Source: Hepsetus odoe (lineage: Eukaryota > Chordata > Actinopteri > Characiformes > Hepsetidae). From it: a stretch of 64,000 nucleotides of DNA. Every line of letters begins with the position of its first letter. Within the stretch, counting starts at the first letter, position 1. Of the stretch, positions 33,495-44,819 are shown in pieces. The notes under the pieces are model-generated. The model ran no database searches. It saw only the letters and a program-made list of their open reading frames with translations, and was not told the DNA's origin. The DNA lies in contig CM029387.1 in the NCBI GenBank assembly GCA_017165825.1, forward strand, positions 12,984,798-13,048,797, in the 5' to 3' direction. Position numbers and translations under genes: made by a program.

Positions 33495-33511
33495 CGCTGG
33501 TGGCTCATTTC
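33495..33511 (-). promoter_or_regulatory. Predicted self-primer binding site, copy C
   Basis: The minus strand reads GAAATGAGCCACCAGCG right after the LTR. AATGAGCCAC pairs perfectly over ten bases with GTGGCTCATT, the complement of 33702-33711 in the 5' LTR. That position lies about 30 bases after the TATTTAAG box, where transcription should start. Confidence 0.68.
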
Positions 33512-33842
33512 TGTAATGGTGGGGGTGCGGGGAGGACACCAACGCTGAGCCAGGAGTTCGGATCATAACTTTATTAACTATATTAACAAAACAAGATCAA
33601 AGGACTGCAGTTCAATCTAAAACCAAGGAACTGCAGCCTAAACCAAATTACTAGATTACTAAGTGTACAAAACCACCATAACGTGTAGGCTGAGCCTGAC
33701 GAATGAGCCACGCTCTGTTCTGACTCATCAGGGCTTAAATAGTCAGCCCCAATGAAGCACACCTGTGCCTTCATGAGCTCAGGTGTGCTCAGTCAGAACA
33801 GAGTGCCCTCTACCGTGCCCAAAACACACCTCGCCCGTGACA
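33512..33842 (-). repeat. 5' LTR of copy C
   Basis: On the minus strand it begins TGTCACGGGCGAGG and ends CCATTACA. It contains GACTATTTAAGCCC (TATA-like) and AATAAAGTTATG (poly-A signal). Confidence 0.9.
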
Positions 33843-34190
33843 ATCTCCTTGTACACCTATCTACTTTCTTCATCTCTCTGACTGACAGTTTCCTTATCCT
33901 CCTTCTTCCTTCCAGATGTCACACCAAGTACATTTCTAGCTGTCTGCCTTATCACTTCTGCAGCAGTTTCCCAGCAATCCAGTAGCTCTTCAACAGCTCC
34001 CAGTGCCCATGTTAACTCCTGCCCGAATTCCACCTTGCAGTCCTCCTTCTTCAGCTTCCACTACTTAATCCTCAAATCTGATCTCACTTTCCTCCTCTTC
34101 TTGACCTCCAAGGTCGTCCTATGCTGTTCAGCTACACTATCCCCTGTCTCCAATCTCCTTCAAACTAACCCTCCTGCAAAGAGTTTACAA

Positions 34191-34325
34191 TGATGAAGAC
34201 GTTCTAGAAATGCAATTGCAGACTTAGATTAACAAGGTTAAAACGTTGGGAGCACCAGAAAATGAAAACAATTGAAAAATATGTATACTTGGTTTAAAAG
34301 CCTCTGTGCATACTCCAAGCACTGG
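34191..34325 (-). repeat. Inverted satellite piece at the inner duplication junction
   Basis: The text up to CTCCAAGCACTGGA reads as the reverse complement of the satellite monomer near 46490-46620, including GCAATTGCAGAC and AAAACAATTGAAAAATATG. From about 34326 onward every monomer is in plus orientation. The flip marks where the two arms were joined. Confidence 0.82.
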
Positions 34326-35654
34326 ATTGTATATGTGTTTTTCAATTGTTTTCACTTTCTCATGCTCCCGACATGATGACCATTTAAAATGAGTCTGCAA
34401 TTGCATTTCTAGTTTTTATCATTATGAACAAACAAATAAAGCTTGTTTTTCAACATTCCCTTTCTATGCCGTAAACTTTCTGCTTGGAGCCAATTTGCCG
34501 CAAAAGAGCGTTTTTAGCCCGTACAGTACGACAGAGGTTTCTAAACCATGAAACCCATTTATTACAATTGTTTTCATTTTCTAGCGCCTCCCATGTGATG
34601 ACCTGTTAAACTGAGTGTGCAAGTGCATTTCTAGTATGTTTTCATCATTAGAAACAACAAATAAAGCTTGTTCATCAACCTTCTCTTTCTATGCCGACAA
34701 CCTGCTGCTTGTAGACAATTTGAAGCAACACAGCATTTCTAGTGCGTAAAGCACTAGTGCTTAAAGCGCCAAGTATTCGTGTTTTTCAATTGTTTTCACT
34801 TTCTGGCACTCTCGACCTGTTAAACTGAGTCTGCAATTGCATTTCTAGTATGTTGTCATCATTATAAACAACAAATAAAGCTTGTTTTTCAACATACTCT
34901 TTCTATACCGACATCTTGCTGCGTCGAGTCAATTTGCAGCATAAGAGCATATCTAGCGCTTAGAACACGATTTAACCAAGTTTACTTGTTTATCAGTTGT
35001 TTTCATGTTCTCATGCTCCCGTCCTGATGACCTGTTAAACTGAGTCCGCAATTGCATTTCTAGTATGTTTTCATAATTATCAAAAACAAATAAAGATTGT
35101 TTTTCAACATTCTCTTTCTATGCCAAAAACTTGCTGCTTGGATCCAATTTGCAGCAAAAGACCGTTTCTAGCGCAAAGAGCAGAAAGAGGCTTTTAGACC
35201 AAATATATGCATTTTTCAATTGTTTTCACTTTCTGGCGCTCCCGACCGGTTAAACTGAGTCTGCAATTGCATTTCTAGTATGTTTTGATAATTGCTGACA
35301 GAAAAAAAAACTTGTGTTTCAACATTCTCTCTCCTTGAAATAAACTTGCTGCTTTGAGCCAAAATGCCGCAAAAAAGCATTTCCAGTGCTGAGAGCTCTT
35401 ACAGAGGCTTGTAAACCAAGTTATAATTGTTTTCACTTTATGGCTTTCCCGACGTGATGACCTGTTAAACTGAGTCTGCAATTGCATTTTTAGTATGTTT
35501 TCATCATTAATAACAACAAATAAAGCTTGTTTGTAAACATTCTCCCTCTATTAAGTAAACATGCTGCTTTCAGCCAAAATGCCACAAACAAGCGTTTCCA
35601 GCGCTTAGAGCTCACAGAAAGGCTTTAAAACCAAGTTATAATTGTTTTCATTTT

Positions 35655-35886
35655 AACCCAGCCACTAGGGATGCACAAGCCAGTGTATTTCTTCGTGCCG
35701 GTCCCAAGCCCGGGTAAATGGGGAGGGTTACGTCAGGAAGGGCATCCGGTGTAAAACTTTGCCAAATCAATATGCGGACAATGATACAGAATTCCATACC
35801 GGATCGGTCGAGGCCCGGGTTAACAACGACCGCCATCAGTGCTGTTAGCCTACAGGGTGCTGGTGGAAATTGGACTACTGTTGGCC
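35655..35886 (+). mobile_element. 5' end of the RTE-type LINE, cut by the gap
   Basis: CAGCCACTAGGGATGCACAA and the next 230 bases match 46785-47010 with few differences, up to the N run. The rest of this copy is hidden in the gap or was truncated. Confidence 0.85.
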
Positions 35887-36386
35887 NNNNNNNNNNNNNN
35901 NNNNNNNNNNNNNNNNNNNNNNNNNNNNNNNNNNNNNNNNNNNNNNNNNNNNNNNNNNNNNNNNNNNNNNNNNNNNNNNNNNNNNNNNNNNNNNNNNNNN
36001 NNNNNNNNNNNNNNNNNNNNNNNNNNNNNNNNNNNNNNNNNNNNNNNNNNNNNNNNNNNNNNNNNNNNNNNNNNNNNNNNNNNNNNNNNNNNNNNNNNNN
36101 NNNNNNNNNNNNNNNNNNNNNNNNNNNNNNNNNNNNNNNNNNNNNNNNNNNNNNNNNNNNNNNNNNNNNNNNNNNNNNNNNNNNNNNNNNNNNNNNNNNN
36201 NNNNNNNNNNNNNNNNNNNNNNNNNNNNNNNNNNNNNNNNNNNNNNNNNNNNNNNNNNNNNNNNNNNNNNNNNNNNNNNNNNNNNNNNNNNNNNNNNNNN
36301 NNNNNNNNNNNNNNNNNNNNNNNNNNNNNNNNNNNNNNNNNNNNNNNNNNNNNNNNNNNNNNNNNNNNNNNNNNNNNNNNNNNNNN
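35887..36386. other. Assembly gap, exactly 500 N
   Basis: The round length suggests a placeholder and not a measured size. It begins inside a LINE and ends inside satellite, so the true content is probably LINE plus satellite of unknown length. Confidence 0.98.
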
Positions 36387-38320
36387 CACTTTAATGTAAA
36401 CGTGCCAAAACGAGCCAGAAGGCGCTGAAAAAGCGATACCAGCGCTTAGAGCTCGCTCAGACGCTTCTAAAGCGAGTTATGAGAGTTTGTTAGTTGTTTT
36501 CAATTTCTAGCCTTCCCAATGTTTGGCCCAGTTGAACTGAGTGTGCATTTGTATTTTTACTTTGTTCTCATCATTATTAACAATAAATAAGCTTGTTCAT
36601 CAACATTCTCTCACTTTAATGTAAACGTGCCAAAACGAGCCAGAATGCGCTGAAAAAGCGATTCCAGCGCTTAGAGCTCGCTCTGACGCTTCTAAAGAGT
36701 TTGTTAGTTGTTTTCAATTTCTGGCCTTCCCAGTGTTTTGCCCCGTGAAACTGAGTGTGCATTTGTATTTTTAGTTTGTTTTCAACATTATTAACAACAA
36801 ATAAGTTTGTTTATAAACATGCCCAAATGAGCCAGAAGGCGCTGAAAACGCGATTCCAGCGCTTAGAGCTCGCTCTGACGCTTCAAAAGCGAGTTATAAG
36901 AGTTTGTTAGTTGTTTTCAATTTTTGGCCTTCCCAATGTTTTGGCCCGTTAAACTGAGTGTGCATTTGTATTTTTAGCTCGTTTTCATCATTATTAACAA
37001 CAAATAAGCTTGTTCATAAACGTTCTCTCACTTTAATGTAAACGTGCCAAAACGAGCCAGAAGGCGCTGAAAAAGCGATTCCAGCGCTTAGAGCTCGCTC
37101 TGACGCTTCTAAAGCGAATTATGACAGTTTGTTAGTTGTTTTCAATTTCTGGCCTTTACAATGTTTTGCCCCGGTGAACTGAGTGTGCATTTGTATTTTT
37201 ACCTTGTTTTCATCATTATTAACAACAAATAAGCTTGTTCATAAACATTCTCTCACTTTAATGTAAACGTGCGAAAACGAGCCAGAAGGGGCTGAAAAAG
37301 CGATTCCAGCGCTTAGAGCTCGCTTTGACGCTTCTATAGCGAGTTATGAGAGTTTGTTAGTTGTTTTCAATTTTTGGCCTTCCCAATGTTTTGGCCCGTT
37401 AAACTGAGTGTGCATTTGTATTTTTAGCTCGTTTTCATCATTATTAACAACAAATAAGCTTGTTCATAAACGTTCTCTCACTTTAATGTAAACGTGCCAA
37501 AACGAGCCAGAAGGCGCTGAAAAAGCGATTCCAGCGCTTAGAGCTCGCTCTGACGCTTCTAAAGCGAATTATGACAGTTTGTTAGTTGTTTTCAATTTCT
37601 GGCCTTTACAATGTTTTGCCCCGGTGAACTGAGTGTGCATTTGTATTTTTACTTTGTTTTCACCATTATTAACAACGAATAAGCTTGTTCATAAACATTC
37701 TCTCACTATAATGTTAACGTGCCAAAACGAGCCAGAAGGCGCTGAAAAAGGGATTCCAGCGCTTAGAGCTCACTCTGACGCCTCTAAAGCGAGTTGTGAG
37801 AGCTTGTTAGTTGTTTTCAATTTCTGGCCTTCCCAATGTTTTGGCCCGATAAACTGAGTGTGCATTTGTATTTTTACCTTGTTTTAAACATTATTAACAA
37901 CAAATAAGCTTGTTCATAAACATTCTTTCATTTTAATGTAAACGTGCCAAAACGAGGCAGAAGGCGCTGAAAAAGCGATTCCAGCGCTTAGAGCTCGCTC
38001 TGACGCTTCTAAAGCGAGTTATGAGAGTTTGTTAGTTGTTTTCAATTTCTGGCCTTTCCAATGTTTTGGCCCGTTAAACTGAGTGTGCATTTGTATTTTT
38101 ACTTTATTTTCATCATTATTAACAACAAATAAGCTTGTTCATAAACATTCTCTCACTTTAATGTAAACGTACCAAAAGGAGCCAGAAGGCGCTGAAAACG
38201 CGATTCCAGCGCTTAGAGCTCGCTCTGAGGCTTCTAAAAGCGAGTTATGAGAGTTAGTTGTTTTCAATTTCTGGCGTTCCCAATGTTTTGCCCCGTTCAA
38301 CTGAGTCTGCAATTGTATTT
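36387..38320 (+). repeat. 225-bp satellite subfamily with 450-bp higher-order unit
   Basis: The phrase CTGAGTGTGC starts at 36954, 37179, 37404, 37629, 37854 and 38079, exactly 225 apart. Units carry AACGAGCCAGAAGGCGCTG and TTGTTAGTTGTTTTCAAT, which the flanking 215-bp units lack. 37021-37220 and 37471-37670 are almost identical, more alike than neighbours, so a two-monomer unit of 450 bases was duplicated. Confidence 0.88.
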
Positions 38321-39716
38321 TTAGTTTGTTTTCATCATGATTAACAACAAATAAAGGTTGTTTGTAAACATTCTCTCTCTATAAAGTAAACATGCTGCGT
38401 TGAGCCAAAATGCAGCAATAAGGCGTTTCCAGCGGTGAGAGCTCGTACAGAGGCTTATAAACCAAGTTAAATTTTTTTTTCACTTTCTGGGTCTCCCAAC
38501 GTGATGACTTGTTAAACTGAGCCTGCAATTGCAGTTTTAGTATGTTTTCATTATTGTTAAAAACAGAAAATGCTTGTTTTTTCAAAATTCTCTCTCTATA
38601 AAGTAAACATGCTGCTGTAAGCTCTAAAGCGTCTCTGGTGCTTAGCACTAGCATAGAATCTTTTAAACCAAGTTATAATTCTTTCCACTTTTTGGCGTTC
38701 CCGACGGGACGACCCGTTAAACTGAGTCTGCAATTGCATTTTTGTATGCTTTCATCATTACTAACAAGAAATAAAGCTTTTGTGTCATCATTCTCTGTCT
38801 TTGAGGTAAACATGCTGCTTTGAAGCGAAATGACGCAATTAAGCGTTTCCAGTGATTAGAGCTCGCAAAGAGGCTTTTAAAGCAAGCTATGAGTTTTTTC
38901 AATTGTTCTCACTTTCTGGCTCTGCCGACGTGCTAACCTGTTAAACTGAGTCTGCAATTGCATTTCCAGTATGTTTTCATCATTATTAACAAGAAATAAA
39001 GCTTGTGTTTCAACATTCTTTCTTGATGAAGTAAACTTGCTGCTTTGAGCCGACATGCCGCAAAACAAATTTCCAGCGCTTAGAGCTAGCATAGAGGCTT
39101 TTAAAGCAAGTTATTTTTTTTGCAGTTGTTTTCACTTTCTTGCGCCCCCAACATGATAACCTGTTAGACTGAGTCTGCAATTGCTATTCTAGTATGTTTT
39201 CATCATTATTAAGAAGAAATAAAGCTTGTGTTTCATCAATCTCTCTCAATTAAGTAAACTTGCTGCTTTGAGGCGATATGCCCCAAACAAGCGTTTCCAG
39301 TGCTCAGAGATCGCACAGAGGCTTTAAAAGCAAGTTATGTGTTTTTCCAATTGTTTTCACTTTCTGGCGCTCCCGACGTGATGACCTGTTAAACTTAGTC
39401 TGCAATTGCATTTTTAGTATGTTTTCATCATGATTAAGAAGAAATTAAGCTTGTGTTTCAACATTTTCTCTTTATGAAGTAAACCTGCTGCTTTGAGGTG
39501 ATATGCCGCAAAATAGCGTTTCCAGAGCTTCGAGCTCGCAAAGAGGCTTTTAAAGCAAGTTATGTGTTTTTCCAATTGTTTTCACTTTCTGGTGCTCCGG
39601 ATGTTATGACCCGTTAAACTGAGTCTGCAATTGCATTTTAGTATGTTTTCATTGTTAATATAAACAAATAAAGCTTGTTCATCCATCCATCCATCCATCC
39701 ATCCATTTTCTTCCGC

Positions 39717-40811
39717 TTATCCGAGGTCGGGTCGCAGGGGCAGCAGCTCCAGCAGGGATGCCCAGACTTCCCTCTCTCCGGCCACTTCTTCCAGCTCCTC
39801 CGGGCGGATCCCAAGGCGTTCCCAGGCCAGCCGAGAGACATAGTCTCTCCAGCGTGTCCTGGGTCTTCCCCGGGGTCTCTTTCCGGTGGGACGTGCCCGG
39901 AACACCTCACCAGGGAGGCGTCCATGGGGCATCCTAATCAGATGCCCGAGCCACCTCATCTGACTCCTCTCGATGCGGAGGAGCAGCGGCTCTACTTTGA
40001 GCCCCTCCCGGATGGCTGAGCTTCTCACCCTATCTCTAAGGGAGAGTCCAGACACCCTGCGGAGGAAACTCATTTCGGCCGCTTGTATTCGCGATCTCGT
40101 TCTTTCGGTCACTACCCACAGCTCGTGACCATAGGTGAGGGTGGGAACGTAGATCGACTGGTAAATTGAGAGCTTTGCCTTCTGGCTCAGCTCCTTCTTC
40201 ACCATGATGGACCGATGCAGAGCCCGCATCACTGCAGAAGCTGCCCCGATCCGCCTGTCAATCTCCCGCTCCATCTTACCCTCACTCGTGAACAAGATCC
40301 CAAGATACTTAAACTCCTCCACTTGGGGCAAGGTCTCACTCCCAATCCTCAGAGGGCATTCCACCCTTTTCCGACTGAGGACCATGGCCTCAGATTTAGA
40401 GGTGCTGATTCTCATCCCAGCCGCTTCACACTCGGCTGCGAACCGATCCAGAGAGTGCTGAAGGTCACGGCATGATGAGGCCAACAGGACAATGTCATCT
40501 GCAAAAAGCAGAGACCCAATCCTGAGCCCACCAAACCGGACCCCCTCAACGCCCTGGCTGCGCCTAGAAATCCTGTCCATAAAAGTTATGAACAGGATCG
40601 GTGACAAAGGGCAGCCCTGGCGGAGTCCAACCCTCACCGGGAACAGGTCCGACTTACTGCCGGCAATGCGGACCAAGCTCTGACACCGGTTGTACAGGGA
40701 CCGGACAGCCCTTAACTTAAGGGAATCCGATACCCCATACTCCCGGAGTACCCCCCACAGGAGCCCCCGAGGGACACGGTCGAATGCCTTCTCCAAGTCC
40801 ACAAAGCACAT
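39717..40811 (-). pseudogene. Rex3-like reverse transcriptase, C-terminal two thirds
   Basis: The 364-residue frame runs MCFVDLEKAFDRVPRG, GLRQGCPLSPILF, SLLFADDIVLLAS (catalytic FADD, residues 103-106), RISTSKSEAMVLSRKR, FKYLGILFTSEG and a C-terminal part with PRGRPRTRWRDY and the terminal WASLLELLPLRPDLG. All catalytic residues are present. The RT N-terminus continues in other phases at 40712-41023 with NYRGITLLSLPGKV. A short insertion near 40850 breaks the phase. Confidence 0.88.
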
Positions 40812-41068
40812 GCAAACTGGTTGGGCAAACTCCCATGCACCCTCCAGGTGTGTAGACCGCTAAGGGTGTAGAGCTGGTCCACTGTTCCGCGACCTGGACG
40901 AAAACCACATTGCTCCTCCTGGATCTGAGGTTCGACTATCCGACGAACCCTCCTTTCCAGGACCCCTGAATAGACTTTCCCCGGGAGGCTGAGAAGTGTG
41001 ATCCCTCGATAATTGGAACACACCCTCCGGTCCCCTTACTTAAAGAGGGGGACCACCACCCCGGTTTG

Positions 41069-42510
41069 TCAATCCAGAGGCACCGTCCCCGATGTCCATG
41101 CGATGTTGCAGAGGCGTGTCAGCCATGACAGTCCTACAACATCCAGAGCCTTGAGGAACTCTGGGCGGATCTCATCCACTCCCGGAGCCCTGCGACCAAG
41201 GAGCTTTTTGACCACCTTGGCAACCTCGACCCCAGAGATGGAAGAGTCCACCTCGATGTCCCCAGGCTCTGCTTCCTCCTCGGAAGGCATGTTGGTGGAA
41301 TTAAGGAGGTCTTCGAAGTACTCCCCCCACCGACCCACAACGTCCCGAGTCGAGGTCAGCAGCGTACCATCCCCACTATACACTGTGACCGTGCACTGCT
41401 TTCCCCTCCTGAGATGCCGGATGGTGGACCAGAATTTCCTCGAAGCCGTCTGGAAGTCCTTCTCCATGGCCTCTACAAACTCCTCCCATGCCCGAGTTTT
41501 TGCCTCAGCAACCACCAGAGCCGCATTCCGCTTGGCCTGTCGGTACCTATCAGCTGCCTCCGGAGCCCCACTGGCCAAAAAGGCCCGGTAGGACTCCTTC
41601 TTCAGCTTGATGGCATCCCTCACCGCTGGTGTCCACCAACAGGTTCTAGGGTTGCCACCGCGACAGGCACCGACCACCTCCCGGCCACAGCTCCGGTCAG
41701 CCGCCTTGACAATGGAGGCGCGGAACATAGTCCATTCAGACTCAATGTCCCCCACCTCCCCCGGGATGTGGTTAAAGCTTTGACGGAGGTGGGAGTTGAA
41801 GCTTGTCCTGACAGGGGACTCTGCCAGACGTTCCCAGCAGACCCTCACGATGCGTTTGGGCCTACCAGGTCTGACCGGCATCCTCCCCCACCAACGAAGC
41901 CAACTCTCCACCAGGTGATGGTCGGTTGACAGCTCCGCCCCTCTCTTTACCCGAGTGTCCAAGACATGGGGCCGCAAGTCAGATGACACGACCACAAAGT
42001 CGATCATTGAACTGCGGCCTAGGGTGTCCTGGTGCCAGGTGCACATGTGGACATCCTTATGCCTGAACATGGTGTTCGTTATGGACAATCCGTGACGAGC
42101 ACAAAAGTCCAATAACAAAACACCGCTCTGGTTCAGATCGGGGGGGCCATTCCTCCCAATTACGCCCTTCCAGGTGTCACTGTCATTACCCACGTGAGCA
42201 TTGAAGTCCCCCAGCAGAACGATGGAGTCACCAGGAGGGACGCTCTCTAGCGCCCCCTCCAGAGACCCCAGAAAGGGTGGGTAGTCCAGAATGCTGTTTG
42301 GCGCATAAGCGCAGACAACACTAAGGACCCATCCCCGACCCGAAGGCGGAGGGCTGCCACCCTCTCATCTACCGGGGTAAACCCCAATGTACTGGCGCCA
42401 AGCCGTGGGGTAATAAGTATGCCCACACCTGCTCGGCGCCTCTCACCGGTGGCAACTCCAGAGTGGAAAAGAGTCCAGCCCCTCTCAAGGAGACTGGTTC
42501 CAGAGTCCAA
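41069..42510 (-). pseudogene. Rex3-like endonuclease and linker
   Basis: The frame 41069-42193 carries GNDSDTWKGVIGRNG, MIDFVVVSSDLRPHV and STDHHLV, followed by the linker that leads to the RT, ending near DVVGLSWLTRL. The frame 42247-42510 holds the upstream part with LLERGWTLFHSGVA. The GDFNAHV block sits at the phase change between them, so one or two small indels separate the pieces. Confidence 0.82.
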
Positions 42511-44819
42511 GCTGTGCGTCTAGGTGAGTCCAACTATATCTAGCTGGAACTGCTCAACCTCGCGCACTAGCTCAGGCTCCTTCCCCACCAGAGAGGTGAC
42601 GTTCCACGTCCCTAGAGCCAGCTTCTGCAGCCGAGGATCGGACTGCTAAGGCCCCCGTTTTCGGCCACCGCCCAGCTCACAACGCACCCGACCTCTTTGG
42701 CCCCTCCCACAGGTGGTGAGCCCATGGGAAGGGGGACCCACGTTGCCTCTTCGGGCTAAGCCCGGCTGGGCCCCATGGGTGAAGGCCCGACCACCAGGCG
42801 CTCGCCAGCGGGCCCCACTTCCAGGCCTGGCTCCAGAGGGAGGCCCCGGTGACCCACGTCCGGGCGAGGGAGAACGTCTTCCAAAGTTTTTATACATCAT
42901 AAGAGGTCCTCTGAACCGCTCTTTGTCTCTTCCCTCACCTAGGACCTGTTTGCCTTGGGTGCCCCTACCAGGGGCATAAAGCCCAGGACAACATAGCTCC
43001 CAGGATCATTGGGACATGCAAACCCCTCCACCACGATAAGGTGGCGGTTCAAGGAGGGGATAAATAAATAAACAAATCTCTATAAAGTAAACATGCTGCT
43101 ATGAGCCAAAATGCTGCAAAATATCTTTTCCAGCGCTTATAGCCAGCACAGAGGCTTTTAAACCAAGCTATAATTGTTTCCACTTTCTGGCGCTCCCCAC
43201 GTGATGACCCGTTAAACTGAGTCGGTAATTGCATTTTTAGTATGTTTTCATCATTATTAAGAAGAAATTAAGCCTGTGTTTCAATATTTTCTCTTTAAGA
43301 AGTAAACATGCTGCTATGCTGCAAAATAGCTTCCAAAATGATGACCCGTTAAACTGAGTGTGCAATTGCATTTTTATGATGTTTTCATCATGATTAACAA
43401 CAAAAAAAGTTTGTTTTTCACCATTTTCTGTCTATAAAGTAAACATGCTGCTTTGAGCCCATGTGACGTAAAAATGCGTTTCCAGCGCTTAGAGCTCGCA
43501 CAGAGGCTTTTAAACCAAGTTATGATGTTTTACAACAAATTAAGCACATTCTCTTTCTATGTTGAAAACTTGCTGCTTGGAGCCAGATTGCTCAAAAAGA
43601 GTGTTTCTAGCGCTTAGAGCTCGCACAGAGGCTGTTAAAACAAGTATATGTGTTTTTCAATTGTTTTCACTTACTGGCGCTCACGACCTGTTAAACTGAG
43701 TCTGCAATTGCATATCTAGTATGTTTTCATCATTAGAAACAACAAATAACGCTTGTTTTCCAATATTCTTTTCTATGCCGACAACTTGCTGCTCAGAGCC
43801 ATATTGGAGCAAATGACCGTTCCCAGCACTTAGAGCAGGACAGAGGATTTTGAGCCAAGTTTACTTGTTTTTCAATTGTTTTCATGTTCTGGTGCTCGTG
43901 ACGTAATGACCTGTGAAACATAGTCTGCAATTGCATTTCTAGAATGTGTTCATCATTATAAACATCAAACATAACATTCTCTTTCTATGTCATTAACTTG
44001 CTGCTTGTAGCCAGTATGCTACAAAAAATCGTTTCCAGCGTTTGTAGTATGCACAGAGGTTTTTAAACCAAGTATACATATTTTTCAGTTGTTTTCATTT
44101 TCTGGTGCTCCCGACATTTTAACCTTTTAATCTGAGTCTGCAATTGCGTTTCCATCATTATGAACAACAAATAATGCTTGTTTTTCAACATTCTCTTTCT
44201 AGGCAGTATACTTGCTGCTTGGAGCCAATTTGTATCAAACTAGCGTTTCCAACGCTTTGAGCATGCACAGTGGTTTTTAAACCAAGAAACACGTTGTTTA
44301 CAATTGTTTTCATTATCTGGTGCTCCCGACCTGTTAAACCGAGTCTGCAATTGCATTTCTAGTATGTTTTCATAATTATAACAACAAAGAAAGCTTGTTT
44401 TTTAACATTCTCTTTCGATGCATTAAACTTGCTGCTTGGAGTCAGATTGCTGAAAAAGAGTGTTTCCAGCGCTTAGAGCACACACAGAGGCTTTAAACCA
44501 AGTATATGTGGTTTTCCTTTGTTTTCACTTTCTGGTGCTCCCGACGAGATCTAACAACAATTGCATTTCTAGCATTTTCATCATTATAAACATCAAACAA
44601 AAACTGTTTTTCAGCATTCTCTTTCTATGCCACAAACTTGCTGCTTGGAGCCAATTTGTACCAAACGAGTTTTTCCAGCGCTTGGAAACCAGCGCTTACG
44701 CACAGTGGCTTATAAACCAAGTATACATATTTTGCAATTGTTTTCATTTTCTGGTGCTCTCGACGTGATAAACTGTTATAACCTTAATATAACACCTTAA
44801 TTAATTGATATACTGTTCA

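Larger units (their letters stand above)
30611..33842 (-). mobile_element. Non-autonomous LTR element carrying IQ-array and coiled-coil modules, copy C
   Basis: It is complete from LTR to LTR (3,232 bases) with a perfect 5-bp target duplication ATCTC at 30606-30610 and 33843-33847. On the minus strand the order is 5' LTR, self-primer-like site, a 124-residue frame, 13-residue repeats, a linker shared with copy A, an ASPM-like IQ array, a coiled coil fused in frame, a SINE, a purine tract and the 3' LTR. No gag-pol motif is present, so the enzymes must come from another element. It is absent at the homologous site in the right-arm LINE. Confidence 0.85.
30216..34190 (-). mobile_element. RTE-type LINE fragment (not Rex3), split by element C
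   Basis: Minus-strand text on both sides of element C belongs to one LINE, with pieces 30216-30610 and 33843-34190. Near the low end it reads KMKNGKAVGPDDIPVEAW, the RT N-terminal block. The higher piece matches the post-endonuclease linker at 47690-48110 in complement. It is truncated at 34190, where inverted satellite begins. It pairs with the LINE at 46785-48505 and 53313-53520 in the right arm. Confidence 0.78.
8446..34325. repeat. Left arm of a giant imperfect inverted duplication
   Basis: Read in reverse complement, this arm matches 46480-63395 segment by segment. 8450-8640 pairs with 63220-63400. 8740-9395 pairs with 61680-62365. 12365-12885 pairs with 60950-61475 and 12885-13285 with 56916-57310. 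14000-14333 pairs with 56590-56915. 24263-27200 pairs with 54000-56590. 29716-30610 pairs with 48110-48240, 48462-48505 and 53313-53990. 33848-34190 pairs with 47690-48110. Stretches compared by eye agree at roughly nine bases in ten. Unshared blocks are transposon insertions or deletions. Confidence 0.85.
39681..43060 (-). mobile_element. Rex3-like LINE, near full length
   Basis: On the minus strand the order is a 5' leader, endonuclease, RT with FADD, C-terminal DNA-binding region, and a tail of GGAT units (plus strand ATCC units at 39681-39703). ATAAACAAAT occurs on both sides (near 39660 and 43067), a possible target duplication, though extra bases intervene on the left. It is inserted in the satellite array. 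Phase breaks lie between endonuclease and RT. Confidence 0.88.

Noticed and set aside
34326..39660. A CRISPR-like array
   Set aside because: Repeats are 215-225 bases, contiguous and diverged, without short direct repeats and unique spacers. The genome is clearly eukaryotic.
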